From DAOTVS01 sp034436375 (lineage in GTDB: Bacteria; Chloroflexota; Anaerolineae; SpSt-313), in contig DAOTVS010000140.1 in the NCBI GenBank assembly GCA_034436375.1, positions 1-17,969 on the forward strand: DNA of 17,969 bases. The letters run 5' to 3'. Made by a program: the position numbers and the translations under genes. The notes beneath the pieces are model-generated. The model was not told the origin of the DNA, made no database searches, and saw only the letters and a program-made list of their open reading frames with translations. The stretch's first letter is position 1. Every line of letters begins with the position of its first letter. This document shows, piece after piece, positions 8,440 to 15,784 of the stretch.

Positions 8440-9819
8440 GTGAATCATATGCAAGATCGTATGCAACCTGTGCGGGTTGCCGATGCGCGGCCCGCTATCT
8501 ATGGCGGCGATACCAGCCGCTCATACTATATCTGGAACATCGGCTGCCAGATGAACTCAGCCGATGCCCGGCGCGCCGGGACAGAGCTGGAAAAGCTCGG
8601 CTACCACCCCGTGGCGCGCCCAGAGGCGGCAGACCTCGTGCTGGTCAATTCGTGCGTGGTGCGCCAGAGCGCCGAGGACAAGGTTGTGGGGCGGCTGATG
8701 TCGCTGCGCAGCCTGAAAAAGGCCCGGCCCGGGGTGGGCCTGGTGCTTATGGGCTGCCTGGTGGGCAATGTGGAAGAGTTGCACGCCCGCTTCCCCCATG
8801 TGGATCTGTTCCTGCGCCCATCGAATGTGCAGGGGTTGATCGAGTGGGTGCGGGGGCAGCTCTCTCCCAAGGAGAGAGAGGGAAAGCAGGTATCTCCCCT
8901 CTCTCTCACAGTAGGAGAGGGGCAGGGGGTGAGGGTCCCTGTCTCTGCCGAGGTGCCGGCGATGATGGGCTGCGACCGCCATTGCACCTACTGCCTGGTG
9001 CGCATTCGCCGCGGCGCAGCCCAGAGCCGCCCCCTGGCAGACGTGGTGACCGAAGCGGAAGGACTGGTGCAGTCGGGCGTGCGAGAGATCGTGCTCCTGG
9101 GCCAGAACATCGACGCCTATGGGCGTGACCTGGCCGAGCCCGTATCGCTCGCCCAACTGCTGCGTCGGGTGCACGATATCCCCGGGCTGCTACGCCTGCG
9201 CTTCCTCACGTCACACCCGGCCGATCTGGAAGATGAGGTGATCGAGACGGTCGCGGAGCTGCCGCGGGCCTGCCCGCATTGGGAGCTTCCTGTGCAGGCC
9301 GGTGATGATGAGGTGCTGCGCCGTATGGTGCGCGGCTATACCGCCAGCGAATATGTGTCGCTGGTCGGAAGAATCCGCGCCCGCCTGCCCGGCTGCTCCC
9401 TCGCCACCGATATTATCGTCGGCTTTCCAGGAGAGACGAGCGAGCAGTTCGAGCGCACACTGGAGCTGATGCGCCAGGTGCGTTTTGACGCCGTGCACGT
9501 GGCCGCCTACTCGGTGCGCCCCGGCACGCCGGCTGCCCGCCTGCCCGATGATGTGACGCCTGAGGAGAAAGAGCGCCGCCGCCGCGCCGTAGAAGACCTG
9601 CAGGAGGCGATCCTCACCGAGATGCACGCCGCCCTGCTGGGGCAAGAGGTAGAGGTGCTTGTGGAAGAAGCGCACAAAGGGCGATGGAAGGGCCGCACGC
9701 CCACCAATAAGCTGGTCTTTTTCGACCATCCCGCCGATTGGCGCAGCCGCCTGGCCACGGTGCGCATCACCAAGACCGGGCCGTGGTCGCTACTGGGGGA
9801 GATCTGCTCTCCCTCATGA
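8440..9819 (+). CDS. miaB: tRNA methylthiotransferase MiaB (radical SAM), with an in-frame repeat insertion
   Basis: 459 aa from GTG 8440. It adds a methylthio group to i6A37 next to the anticodon. The N-terminal UPF0004 domain carries its [4Fe-4S] cysteines: C36 in GCQMNSADA, C72 in NSCVV, C106 in MGCLVGN. The radical SAM motif is C178-x3-C182-x2-C185 (CDRHCTYC), followed by RRGAAQSRP and LLGQNIDAYG; HWELPVQAGDDEVLRRM and DIIVGFPGET come next. A C-terminal TRAM-like domain (about 395-459) binds RNA. GCQMN and the RG..xSRP signature favour MiaB over RimO or MtaB. The start is chosen from GGGAG (8426-8430) 9 nt upstream; ATG 8449 and GTG 8419 are alternatives. Residues about 141-166 are encoded by two small palindromes that resemble an intergenic repeat. 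Confidence 0.88.
   Translation: MNHMQDRMQPVRVADARPAIYGGDTSRSYYIWNIGCQMNSADARRAGTELEKLGYHPVARPEAADLVLVNSCVVRQSAEDKVVGRLMSLRSLKKARPGVGLVLMGCLVGNVEELHARFPHVDLFLRPSNVQGLIEWVRGQLSPKEREGKQVSPLSLTVGEGQGVRVPVSAEVPAMMGCDRHCTYCLVRIRRGAAQSRPLADVVTEAEGLVQSGVREIVLLGQNIDAYGRDLAEPVSLAQLLRRVHDIPGLLRLRFLTSHPADLEDEVIETVAELPRACPHWELPVQAGDDEVLRRMVRGYTASEYVSLVGRIRARLPGCSLATDIIVGFPGETSEQFERTLELMRQVRFDAVHVAAYSVRPGTPAARLPDDVTPEEKERRRRAVEDLQEAILTEMHAALLGQEVEVLVEEAHKGRWKGRTPTNKLVFFDHPADWRSRLATVRITKTGPWSLLGEICSPS
8860..8937. repeat. Palindromic repeat inserted in frame inside miaB
   Basis: Two hairpins lie back to back in the coding sequence. CTCTCTCC (8860-8867) pairs perfectly with GGAGAGAG (8871-8878) over 3 nt, and CCCCTCTC (8896-8903) pairs with GAGAGGGG (8915-8922) over 11 nt, followed by CAGGGGGTGAGGG. 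This pyrimidine/purine pattern is that of intergenic REP-like elements common in many GC-rich bacteria. It falls exactly in the linker between the UPF0004 and radical SAM domains and encodes a Ser/Glu/Gly/Val-rich stretch without disrupting the frame. Confidence 0.65.
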
Positions 9820-9840
9820 CATGGGCGCCCCTGTCGCACT

Positions 9841-9857
9841 GGGAGGGTGAGGCTCCC
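9841..9857. terminator. Possible short hairpin between convergent miaB and glycosyltransferase genes
   Basis: GGGAG (9841-9845) pairs with CTCCC (9853-9857) over 7 nt, in the 49-nt gap between two convergent stops. The stem is short and no T-run follows, so the call is weak; its GGGTGAGG core echoes the repeat inside miaB. Confidence 0.25.
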
Positions 9858-9868
9858 CCCCAATGCCA

Positions 9869-11860
9869 TCACGATGGGGCGGTCCTGATACGCACGGGCA
9901 CCACCTGCGCATAGCAGTGCGCATTCAGCACTTCCAGGCTATAGTTGCGGTTGTGGATCGTATCGAACAGACCAAACTCGAATTGGTAGACGCCGCGGCG
10001 CGCATCCGCCGGCACCGGGATTGACATGCGCTCCACATACACATCACCCAGCCGCCATTGGCTGGCCCACTGCCCATGCCCGCTGACATTGGCCACCTCG
10101 CGCCCTGTCTGGTCGCGCAGATGGTAAAAAGCGCCCACGAACCACTGCCAGCGGTCCGCTTTGAGCTCGTCCACACGCCAGTAGGTTGTGCAGATAAGGG
10201 GCTCCCCGGCCCGGCGTTCGCCGCTCAATGTGTAGCCCAGGAGCGTCAGGCCTGCCTCACTGGGCCAGTCGAGCTTGACGGCAGGGAGCGCCAGGGCCGC
10301 CTCGCGGCTGTAGGGCTGCACGCGCACAAAAGACACACTCTGCCCGCCGGGGCCCTCGATCGTCTCCTGCGGGAACGTTTCCTCCAGCGGGCCCAACGCT
10401 CCACGCTCAACAGGCCGGTTGGATAACACATAGAGCAGCGGCTCCAGCCCTGGCAGCACGACATAGTTCGGATAATCGAGCCCATGCAGCGTGGTCACAT
10501 AGCGCCCGCTAGCGCTGGTGAGCATAGCCTCGTTCCCCTCTGCAGCAATGCGGATAGGGCGCGGGCCATTGCCCGCCAGGTCGCGCACCAGGCGCCCCAT
10601 GCGCGCCGCCAGGCTCAGCGACCAGTTCTCAAAGCCCGGCTCCAGCGGCTGCGCCGCCACCTGGTCCGCCGCTCGCTGCAGGTTCAACGAGAAGAGGAGG
10701 GCGATGGCCGCCAGCCCTACCGCAGCGCCGTAACGCGCCCACCGCTGGCGCGGCAGCGCGTCGATGCCCCAGGCCGCGAGCAGTGTCCCTGCCGGGCAGC
10801 TGAGCAGGAGGTAGTTTGGGTTCACCGGGTGACTGGTCACGCTCATCAACAGCACCGGCACCAGGAACCAGATCAGCAGCACGGCGGCCACCCGGCGCCC
10901 CGCGCCCGGCCGACGCAGGGAGAGCGCCGCGCGCACGGCCCCGGCTGCCAGCGCCAGGGCGAGCGCGTAACCAGCCGCCAGAGATGCCAGGCGCCGCCAG
11001 GTATAGTCAGCCGTCATCTCTCGTGTGTACACATAGTCAAAGTCACGCCCGGTCACCAGGCGCAGAGCATGCTCCAACGCTGTGCGGCTGAGCTTCAGGG
11101 GGCCGCCGGAGAAGAACCGGGCCAGGTTATTTCGATCCACGTCCAGGTTTTGCGCCAGGGCCAGCCCGTAGAGCAACACCAGCAGAGCCAACAGCACCGC
11201 CCCAATCACAATACCTTTCCGCGGAAGCCGCCGCCGGAAGAGCGCCGCCAGAGGCACGACCTGCGCCAGCAACCCCCAGGACTGGATATAAGCGCCCATC
11301 ATGGCAACCAGGGCGCCAAACCCCACCGTCACCCGCCGCCAATCGCCGCGCTCCGTGCTCATCGCCGGCCAAAGCCCCCAGGCGATGAGCGTTGTCCAGA
11401 GCGGCATCAGCGCCGGGCACCACGTGGCCCGAGAGTCGAACACCAGCCAGGGGTTCACCGCATAGAGCAGGGCTGCCACCAGCGCCGCCCACTCGCCCAG
11501 GAGCGCCCGCGCCGTAAGGTAGACGAACCAGATGGCCGCTGTATTCAGGAGGATGATGAACAGATAGACGGCATAGGGCGAATCCCACAGGCGCAGGGGG
11601 ATCGCCTGTATATAGTCCATCAGGGGTGGGTTGTTGAGGAACACCGAGGCCGGCTGGCCCAGGGTCAGGATCTGCCGGCCGTCGAGGATGCGCAGGGCAT
11701 CGTAGATCGGGTAGGCATAGTCATAGGTGTGGCGAATCAGGCCGATGTTGCTCAGGCGCAGGATGGCGCCCACGGCCACGATCAACAGAGGAGCGATGCG
11801 GGAGGCCACTGCCCACAGGGTGGCTGCCCGGCGCTGTAGGACGATTCTGTTTGTTGCCAA
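9869..11860 (-). CDS. Polytopic GT39-like glycosyltransferase with C-terminal beta domain
   Basis: 663 aa integral membrane protein of the GT-C fold (PMT/ArnT-like), which moves sugars from polyprenyl-phosphate donors on the outer face of the membrane. About ten to twelve hydrophobic helices fill residues 20-400. The first extracytoplasmic loop has an acidic motif (HTYDYAYPIYDALRIL, about 44-59) and later NNPPLMDYIQ (about 75-84), as in PMT/ArnT enzymes where an Asp is catalytic. A soluble C-terminal region (about 510-663) has the pattern LGYTLSGER..GEPL..TTYWRVDE and VYQFEFGLFD, a beta-sandwich often attached to such transferases in Chloroflexota. The start is TTG 11860: an in-frame stop at 11891-11893 and the promoter -10 box leave no room for an ATG, and GGAGG lies about 11 nt upstream. 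Substrate unknown. Confidence 0.78.
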   Translation of the reverse strand: MATNRIVLQRRAATLWAVASRIAPLLIVAVGAILRLSNIGLIRHTYDYAYPIYDALRILDGRQILTLGQPASVFLNNPPLMDYIQAIPLRLWDSPYAVYLFIILLNTAAIWFVYLTARALLGEWAALVAALLYAVNPWLVFDSRATWCPALMPLWTTLIAWGLWPAMSTERGDWRRVTVGFGALVAMMGAYIQSWGLLAQVVPLAALFRRRLPRKGIVIGAVLLALLVLLYGLALAQNLDVDRNNLARFFSGGPLKLSRTALEHALRLVTGRDFDYVYTREMTADYTWRRLASLAAGYALALALAAGAVRAALSLRRPGAGRRVAAVLLIWFLVPVLLMSVTSHPVNPNYLLLSCPAGTLLAAWGIDALPRQRWARYGAAVGLAAIALLFSLNLQRAADQVAAQPLEPGFENWSLSLAARMGRLVRDLAGNGPRPIRIAAEGNEAMLTSASGRYVTTLHGLDYPNYVVLPGLEPLLYVLSNRPVERGALGPLEETFPQETIEGPGGQSVSFVRVQPYSREAALALPAVKLDWPSEAGLTLLGYTLSGERRAGEPLICTTYWRVDELKADRWQWFVGAFYHLRDQTGREVANVSGHGQWASQWRLGDVYVERMSIPVPADARRGVYQFEFGLFDTIHNRNYSLEVLNAHCYAQVVPVRIRTAPS

Positions 11861-11887
11861 GGTTGAGCATTCCTCCCATTGCGCCTT

Positions 11888-11916
11888 ATTCTATCTCCCT
11901 CTGCCGCTTGCAGCAA
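11888..11916 (-). promoter_or_regulatory. Sigma-70 promoter for the GT39-like gene
   Basis: On the minus strand: TTGCTG (complement of 11911-11916), 17-bp spacer, TAGAAT (complement of 11888-11893). The predicted transcript starts near 11880, about 20 nt before the TTG start codon. It is divergent from the promoter at 11951-11979. Confidence 0.65.
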
Positions 11917-11950
11917 ATCAGATGTGGGCTCTGGCGCCTGGATGCTGCAG

Positions 11951-11979
11951 TTGACGAGGAACACGGTCTGCGGCACAAT
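11951..11979 (+). promoter_or_regulatory. Sigma-70-like promoter for the glycyl radical enzyme gene
   Basis: TTGACG at 11951-11956 (5/6), 17-bp spacer, CACAAT at 11974-11979 (4/6). The predicted start near 11986 gives a leader of about 40 nt. I saw no clear FNR/CRP-type palindrome around it. Confidence 0.5.
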
Positions 11980-12024
11980 AGAGTCAACCATTCTGAAGCA
12001 CGCCCTGGTGCACCGGAGGAAACC

Positions 12025-14253
12025 ATGGTCACTGCTACTACTCTCGACCGTCGCCTCGATGCTCTGCGCGCGGCCAAGCTTGCCCAGACACAGGAAAAGC
12101 AGAGCGTGATCGGCTCCATGGATCACGACGATTGGGCCCTCGTCTTGCCCCCACCGGACCGGCGGTGCCTGGTGCAGACCATGAGCTCCTCCGGCATGCC
12201 TATCACCGATGTGCTGCTGGAGGGCTATGAGGTCGAAGCCAATCACCCATCCGGCGGCTTTTTCGGTCCCCGCGCCTGCGGCCGCAATTACCGCCGCCTG
12301 CTGGAGCAGCATCCGACCTACATCGATCCCAACAGCTCGCTGGCCGGCGCCTACATGGTCAACTTTATGTCCTACCGCAAGGTGCATTGGCCGCCAGACC
12401 TGCCGCCCCCAGCCCCTCTGCAGGAGGAGATCGCGCGTTACCACCTGCTGCCGGGCATCGGCGCCACGCAGCACTTCTGCCAGGACCTGCAGATCGGGCT
12501 GGAACAGGGCTGGGGCGGTATTTTGGAAAGGATCCGGCGGCACCGCCCCCAACACCCGGAAGCGCAGGCTGCCGATTTCTATGACGGCCTCGAGGATATT
12601 GTGCTCGGCCTGCAAGACTGGATCGGCCGCCACGCCGCAGAGGCTCGCCGCCTGAGCGAGCAGGAAACAGACCCCGCGCTGCGCATCAACCTGGAAGAGA
12701 TGGCGCAGATCAACGCCCGCCTGATCAACGAGCCTCCGCGCACTTTCCGCGAGGCCTGCCAGTGGATACTCTGGTTCCAGATGGCGGCGCGCATGTACAA
12801 CGGCTCGGGGTCCTTGGGCCGGCTGGATGTGCTTCTCTTCCCCTATTACGAGCGCGAGCACGGTGCGGGTGCCCTGAGCGATGAAGAGGCCATCTTCCAC
12901 ATCGCCTGCCTCTTGCTGCGCGATACGGCCTATCTGCAGTTGGGTGGACCAGATGAGGATGGCCGCGATGTGACGAACCCTGTCTCGTTCCTGGTGCTCG
13001 AGGCGGCGCATCGCTTGCGCATCCCGGCCAATGTGGGCGTCTGCGTGGGCGAACAGGTCAATCCGCAGTTGCTGCGCCGCGGCGTGGAGATCCTCTGCAC
13101 CGACCGCACGGGCATCCCCAAGTTTCTGGGGATAGAGAACACGGCAGCGGGGTTCGCGCGCAACGGTTACCCCCTGGCGCTTGCCCGTCAGCGCGCCTAT
13201 TCCGGCTGCCACTGGTCGGCCATCCCGGGGCGCGAGTATACACTCAACGACTGCGTCAAGATCAACCTGGGGCCAGTCTTTGACGTTGCTCTGCGTGAAA
13301 TGCTGGGCGATCCTTCCACCATTCCGGGCACGGCAGAGCTCTGGCGGCGTTTTGAGGAGCACCTGCAACGAGCCATCCGTACTACGGCCGCATGCCTCGA
13401 TTTCCACATGGAGCACATGCATCAGGTCTTCCCTGAGCTGGTGATGGACCTGCTCTGCCACGGCACCATAGAGCGCGGGCTGGATGCCTCCCACGGCGGC
13501 GTGGAATACACCAACCTCTGTGTAGATGCGGCCGCCCTGGCCACAGTGGCTGATAGCTTTGCCGCGCTTGAGCAGCGCGTGGAGCAGGAGGGTCGGCTCT
13601 CGTGGCAGCAGGTGTTAGGCTATCTGGATAGCGATTGGGCCGGCGCCGAGGGTGAACGCGCGCGGCTCATGATGCGCAGCATCCCCCGCTATGGCACGGG
13701 CGGTGCGCGCGCCGATGAGTGGGCCGTGCGTATAGCCGATGCTTTCACCCGCCTGGTCAAGGAGCGGCCCACCCCCGCCGGCTACAACATGATCCCGGGG
13801 ATATTCTCCTGGGCCAACACCATTCCCATGGGCCGCGAGCTTGGCGCCACGCCCAACGGCCGGCATGCCGGTGCGCCCATCTCCCACGGTTCCAATCCCG
13901 ACCCGGGCTTTCGCAAGGATGGCGCCCCCACCGCCCTCGCCGCTGCAGTTGCGAGCGTCCAGCCCGGTTGGGGTAACACTGCCCCCCTGCAGATCGAGCT
14001 AGACCCCGCCCTGCCGCGCGGCCCCCATGGCGTAGAGCTGATCGAGGACCTGATCCGCACCCACTTTCGCCTGGGCGGCACCCAGATCAACATGAACATC
14101 ATGGACCGCGCCCAGGTGCTGGAAGCCCACCAGGACCCCAGCAAGTACCCGGACCTGATTGTGCGCGTCACCGGGTTCAGCGCCTATTTCGCCAGCCTCT
14201 CGCCCGATTTCAGGCAGCTCGTCGTTGATCGCATCATCGCCGAAGGCGCGTGA
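12025..14253 (+). CDS. Glycyl radical enzyme, PFL/glycerol-dehydratase superfamily, unassigned subgroup
   Basis: 742 aa from ATG 12025 (GGAGGA at 12015-12020, 4 nt spacer); the frame is open upstream but without signals. The C-terminal glycyl radical loop reads RVTGFSAYF with the radical Gly at 717, 25 residues from the end, as in PFL-type enzymes (family pattern RV[SA]GY). The thiyl-radical cysteine is expected at C395 in YSGCHWSAIPG. In glycerol, choline and diol lyases of this superfamily the position two after Cys is Glu (GCVE); here it is Trp (C-H-W), so those reactions are unlikely. Other family elements are the N-terminal AGAYMVNFMSYRKV region and HGTIERGLDASHGGVEY (about 478-494). Substrate cannot be read; decarboxylase, C-C lyase or addition chemistry are possible. 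No activating radical SAM enzyme gene adjoins it. Oxygen-sensitive, cytoplasmic; probably co-transcribed with the lipoprotein gene downstream. Confidence 0.87.
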   Translation: MVTATTLDRRLDALRAAKLAQTQEKQSVIGSMDHDDWALVLPPPDRRCLVQTMSSSGMPITDVLLEGYEVEANHPSGGFFGPRACGRNYRRLLEQHPTYIDPNSSLAGAYMVNFMSYRKVHWPPDLPPPAPLQEEIARYHLLPGIGATQHFCQDLQIGLEQGWGGILERIRRHRPQHPEAQAADFYDGLEDIVLGLQDWIGRHAAEARRLSEQETDPALRINLEEMAQINARLINEPPRTFREACQWILWFQMAARMYNGSGSLGRLDVLLFPYYEREHGAGALSDEEAIFHIACLLLRDTAYLQLGGPDEDGRDVTNPVSFLVLEAAHRLRIPANVGVCVGEQVNPQLLRRGVEILCTDRTGIPKFLGIENTAAGFARNGYPLALARQRAYSGCHWSAIPGREYTLNDCVKINLGPVFDVALREMLGDPSTIPGTAELWRRFEEHLQRAIRTTAACLDFHMEHMHQVFPELVMDLLCHGTIERGLDASHGGVEYTNLCVDAAALATVADSFAALEQRVEQEGRLSWQQVLGYLDSDWAGAEGERARLMMRSIPRYGTGGARADEWAVRIADAFTRLVKERPTPAGYNMIPGIFSWANTIPMGRELGATPNGRHAGAPISHGSNPDPGFRKDGAPTALAAAVASVQPGWGNTAPLQIELDPALPRGPHGVELIEDLIRTHFRLGGTQINMNIMDRAQVLEAHQDPSKYPDLIVRVTGFSAYFASLSPDFRQLVVDRIIAEGA

Positions 14254-14320
14254 ATGGAACTTGGGGAGGGCCGGCAACGTCCATAGGGCAGAACAGTACC
14301 ACGTTTTGAGGAGGTCTGCA

Positions 14321-14704
14321 ATGAGAGTGCTGCACGGGGCGCTGCTTGCCCTACTCTGCCTTGTTCTGCTGGCGGGATGCGCGACGGCGCGCGCGAGCTA
14401 TGACATCAAAACCACTACGATCGAGGTCCAAACGGGTCAGGAATTCTCTATCCGGCTCGACTCGAATATCACGACGGGTTACAGCTGGCAGCTCGGGGCA
14501 CCGCTCGATGGGAAGGTGCTGGTGCTGGTCGGGTCCCAGTATGTAGAGCCCAAGACCGACGCGGTGGGCGCGGGCGGCCAGGAAGTGTGGACGTTCAAGG
14601 CCGTCGCTCCGGGCAAGACCACGATCGCGCTCAACTATCTGCGCCCCTGGGAAAAGGACGTCGCGCCCGCGCAGACGGCAGCCTTTGCCGTGACGGTGCG
14701 CTAG
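14321..14704 (+). CDS. Chagasin-type (I42) protease inhibitor lipoprotein
   Basis: 127 aa. A lipoprotein signal peptide ends in LLAGC (C20), so the mature protein is probably lipid-anchored outside the cytoplasmic membrane. The three inhibitory loops of the chagasin family are all visible: NITTGYSW (family NPTTGY-W), the GAGGQEVWTF loop (G-x-GG), and RPWEKD. The family folds as an Ig-like beta sandwich and blocks papain-type cysteine proteases. ATG 14321 has GAGGAGG(T) from 14308 on, 5 nt upstream. It lies 67 nt after the glycyl radical enzyme on the same strand with no promoter seen between, and is followed by palindromic repeats that may end transcription. The bacterial target is usually unknown; self-protection from own or foreign cysteine proteases is the common proposal. 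Confidence 0.87.
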   Translation: MRVLHGALLALLCLVLLAGCATARASYDIKTTTIEVQTGQEFSIRLDSNITTGYSWQLGAPLDGKVLVLVGSQYVEPKTDAVGAGGQEVWTFKAVAPGKTTIALNYLRPWEKDVAPAQTAAFAVTVR

Positions 14705-14715
14705 GTGTGAGGCCT

Positions 14716-14761
14716 GGCAGGTTTTCCAAGACCTGCCGGTTTCGGGATACCTGTCAGGTCT
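14716..14761. repeat. Overlapping hairpins, copy 1 of a palindromic repeat flanking rmlA
   Basis: GGCAGGT (14716-14722) pairs with ACCTGCC (14731-14737). The segment 14729-14761 is a diverged version of the palindrome at 15742-15775: both begin AGACCTG and end ACCTGTCAGGTCT. ACCTGCC is shared by two mutually exclusive stems. It probably acts as the 3' end of the lipoprotein transcript. Confidence 0.6.
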
Positions 14762-14779
14762 CATTCTGTCAAATTCGCG

Positions 14780-14796
14780 TTGGCACGGAAAATGCA
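14780..14796 (+). promoter_or_regulatory. Sigma-54-like -24/-12 element upstream of rmlA
   Basis: TTGGCACG followed by four bases and ATGCA matches the sigma-54 consensus YTGGCACG-N4-TTGCW at all but one position (A for the first T of TTGC). The invariant GG and GC dinucleotides are 10 bp apart, as required. No good sigma-70 pair was found in the same gap. No activator site is visible, and many Chloroflexota are thought to lack RpoN, so it may be chance. Confidence 0.3.
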
Positions 14797-14832
14797 GATT
14801 AAGCGCAGCAATTCGCCTGGAGGAGCGCGATT

Positions 14833-15717
14833 GTGAGGGGAATCATTCTGGCTGGAGGGCGGGGCACCCGCCTCCATCCGTTGACCATCGCCGTGAGCAA
14901 GCAGTTGTTGCCCGTCTACGACAAGCCCATGATCTACTATCCTCTCGCCATGCTGATGCTGGCGGGGATCCGCGAGATCCTGGTGATCAGCACGCCCGAA
15001 GACCTGCCCAACTTTCGGCGGCTCCTGGGCGATGGCAGCCAATGGGGCCTGAGCTTTGCCTATGCTGAGCAGGATCATCCGCGCGGCCTGGCCGATGCGT
15101 TTATCGTGGGGCGCGATTTCGTGCGTGAGGAGCCCGTCTGCCTGATCCTGGGGGACAATATCTTCTTCGGGCATGGGCTGCCTGACAAGCTCCGTGCGGC
15201 GGCCAAGCTGACGTGTGGGGCGCTCGTCTTTGCCTACCCGGTGCGCGACCCGCAGCGCTACGGCGTGATCGAGTTCGACCAGCAGGGCCATGCCTTGAGC
15301 ATCGAGGAAAAGCCATCCCGGCCGCGCTCCAACTATGCCGTGCCCGGGCTCTACTTCTATGATGGGCGGGTGGCCGAGTATGCGGCGAGCCTCTCACCCT
15401 CACCGCGGGGCGAGATCGAAATCACAGACCTCAACCGCCTTTACTTGAGGCAGGGAGAGTTGCGTGTGGAGCCCCTGGGCCGGGGTGTGGCCTGGCTGGA
15501 TGCGGGAACCCATGAATCACTCCTGCAGGCAGCCAATTTCGTGCAGGCGGTGGAGGACCGGCAGGGGATGATGATCTCCTCTCCAGAGGAGATCGCTTAC
15601 CGCATGGGTTATATCAACGCCGAGCAACTGCGCATCCTCGCCAACCGCATGGCCAACAACAGCTATGGCGCAAGCCTGCTCCGCTTCCTGGAGGATGGGC
15701 AATTCCCTGGCCAGTGA
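14833..15717 (+). CDS. rfbA: Glucose-1-phosphate thymidylyltransferase
   Basis: 294 aa, the standard RmlA/RfbA length. It joins dTTP and glucose-1-phosphate to make dTDP-glucose, the first step to dTDP-L-rhamnose and other deoxysugars. The nucleotide-binding signature LAGGRGTRLHPLT (6-18) is followed by SKQLLPVYDKPMIYYPL (22-38), the metal-binding Asp in LGDNIFFGHG (D108), EEKPSRPRSNYAVPGLYFYD, GEIEITDLN and WLDAGTHESLLQA (about 218-230), all of the RmlA type. The start is GTG 14833 with GGAGGAG (14819-14825) 7 nt upstream. The other rhamnose genes (rfbB, C, D) are not adjacent, so the pathway is either dispersed or the product feeds another sugar. The gene stands alone between two copies of one palindromic repeat. 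Confidence 0.92.
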   Translation: MRGIILAGGRGTRLHPLTIAVSKQLLPVYDKPMIYYPLAMLMLAGIREILVISTPEDLPNFRRLLGDGSQWGLSFAYAEQDHPRGLADAFIVGRDFVREEPVCLILGDNIFFGHGLPDKLRAAAKLTCGALVFAYPVRDPQRYGVIEFDQQGHALSIEEKPSRPRSNYAVPGLYFYDGRVAEYAASLSPSPRGEIEITDLNRLYLRQGELRVEPLGRGVAWLDAGTHESLLQAANFVQAVEDRQGMMISSPEEIAYRMGYINAEQLRILANRMANNSYGASLLRFLEDGQFPGQ

Positions 15718-15741
15718 CCGGCAGACCTGGCAACGACAACC

Positions 15742-15775
15742 AGACCTGACAGGTTTTCCGAAACCTGTCAGGTCT
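15742..15775. terminator. Intrinsic terminator / copy 2 of the palindromic repeat, between rmlA and era
   Basis: A perfect 15-bp stem (15742-15756 with 15761-15775) with a TCCG loop, followed on the plus strand by ATTTTCCCTC. It is well placed to end the rmlA transcript, and era converges on it from the other side. The sequence matches the repeat at 14729-14761. Confidence 0.75.
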
Positions 15776-15784
15776 ATTTTCCCT

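Noticed and set aside
8860..8937. CRISPR or tandem array
   Set aside because: The two hairpins differ in sequence, there are no regular spacers, and no cas genes are present in the window.
8440..9819. miaB as the activating enzyme of the glycyl radical enzyme
   Set aside because: Although it is a radical SAM protein, it has UPF0004 and TRAM-like domains and MiaB signatures, and is separated by a gene on the opposite strand.
10484..11839. Plus-strand open frame of 451 codons opposite the glycosyltransferase
   Set aside because: Its His/Gln/Arg/Pro-rich translation is the antisense image of hydrophobic membrane helices, and it has no plausible family.
11782..13494. Minus-strand open frame of 570 codons opposite the glycyl radical enzyme
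   Set aside because: The sense strand encodes a full-length enzyme with conserved catalytic motifs, and the antisense frame runs across the divergent promoter region.
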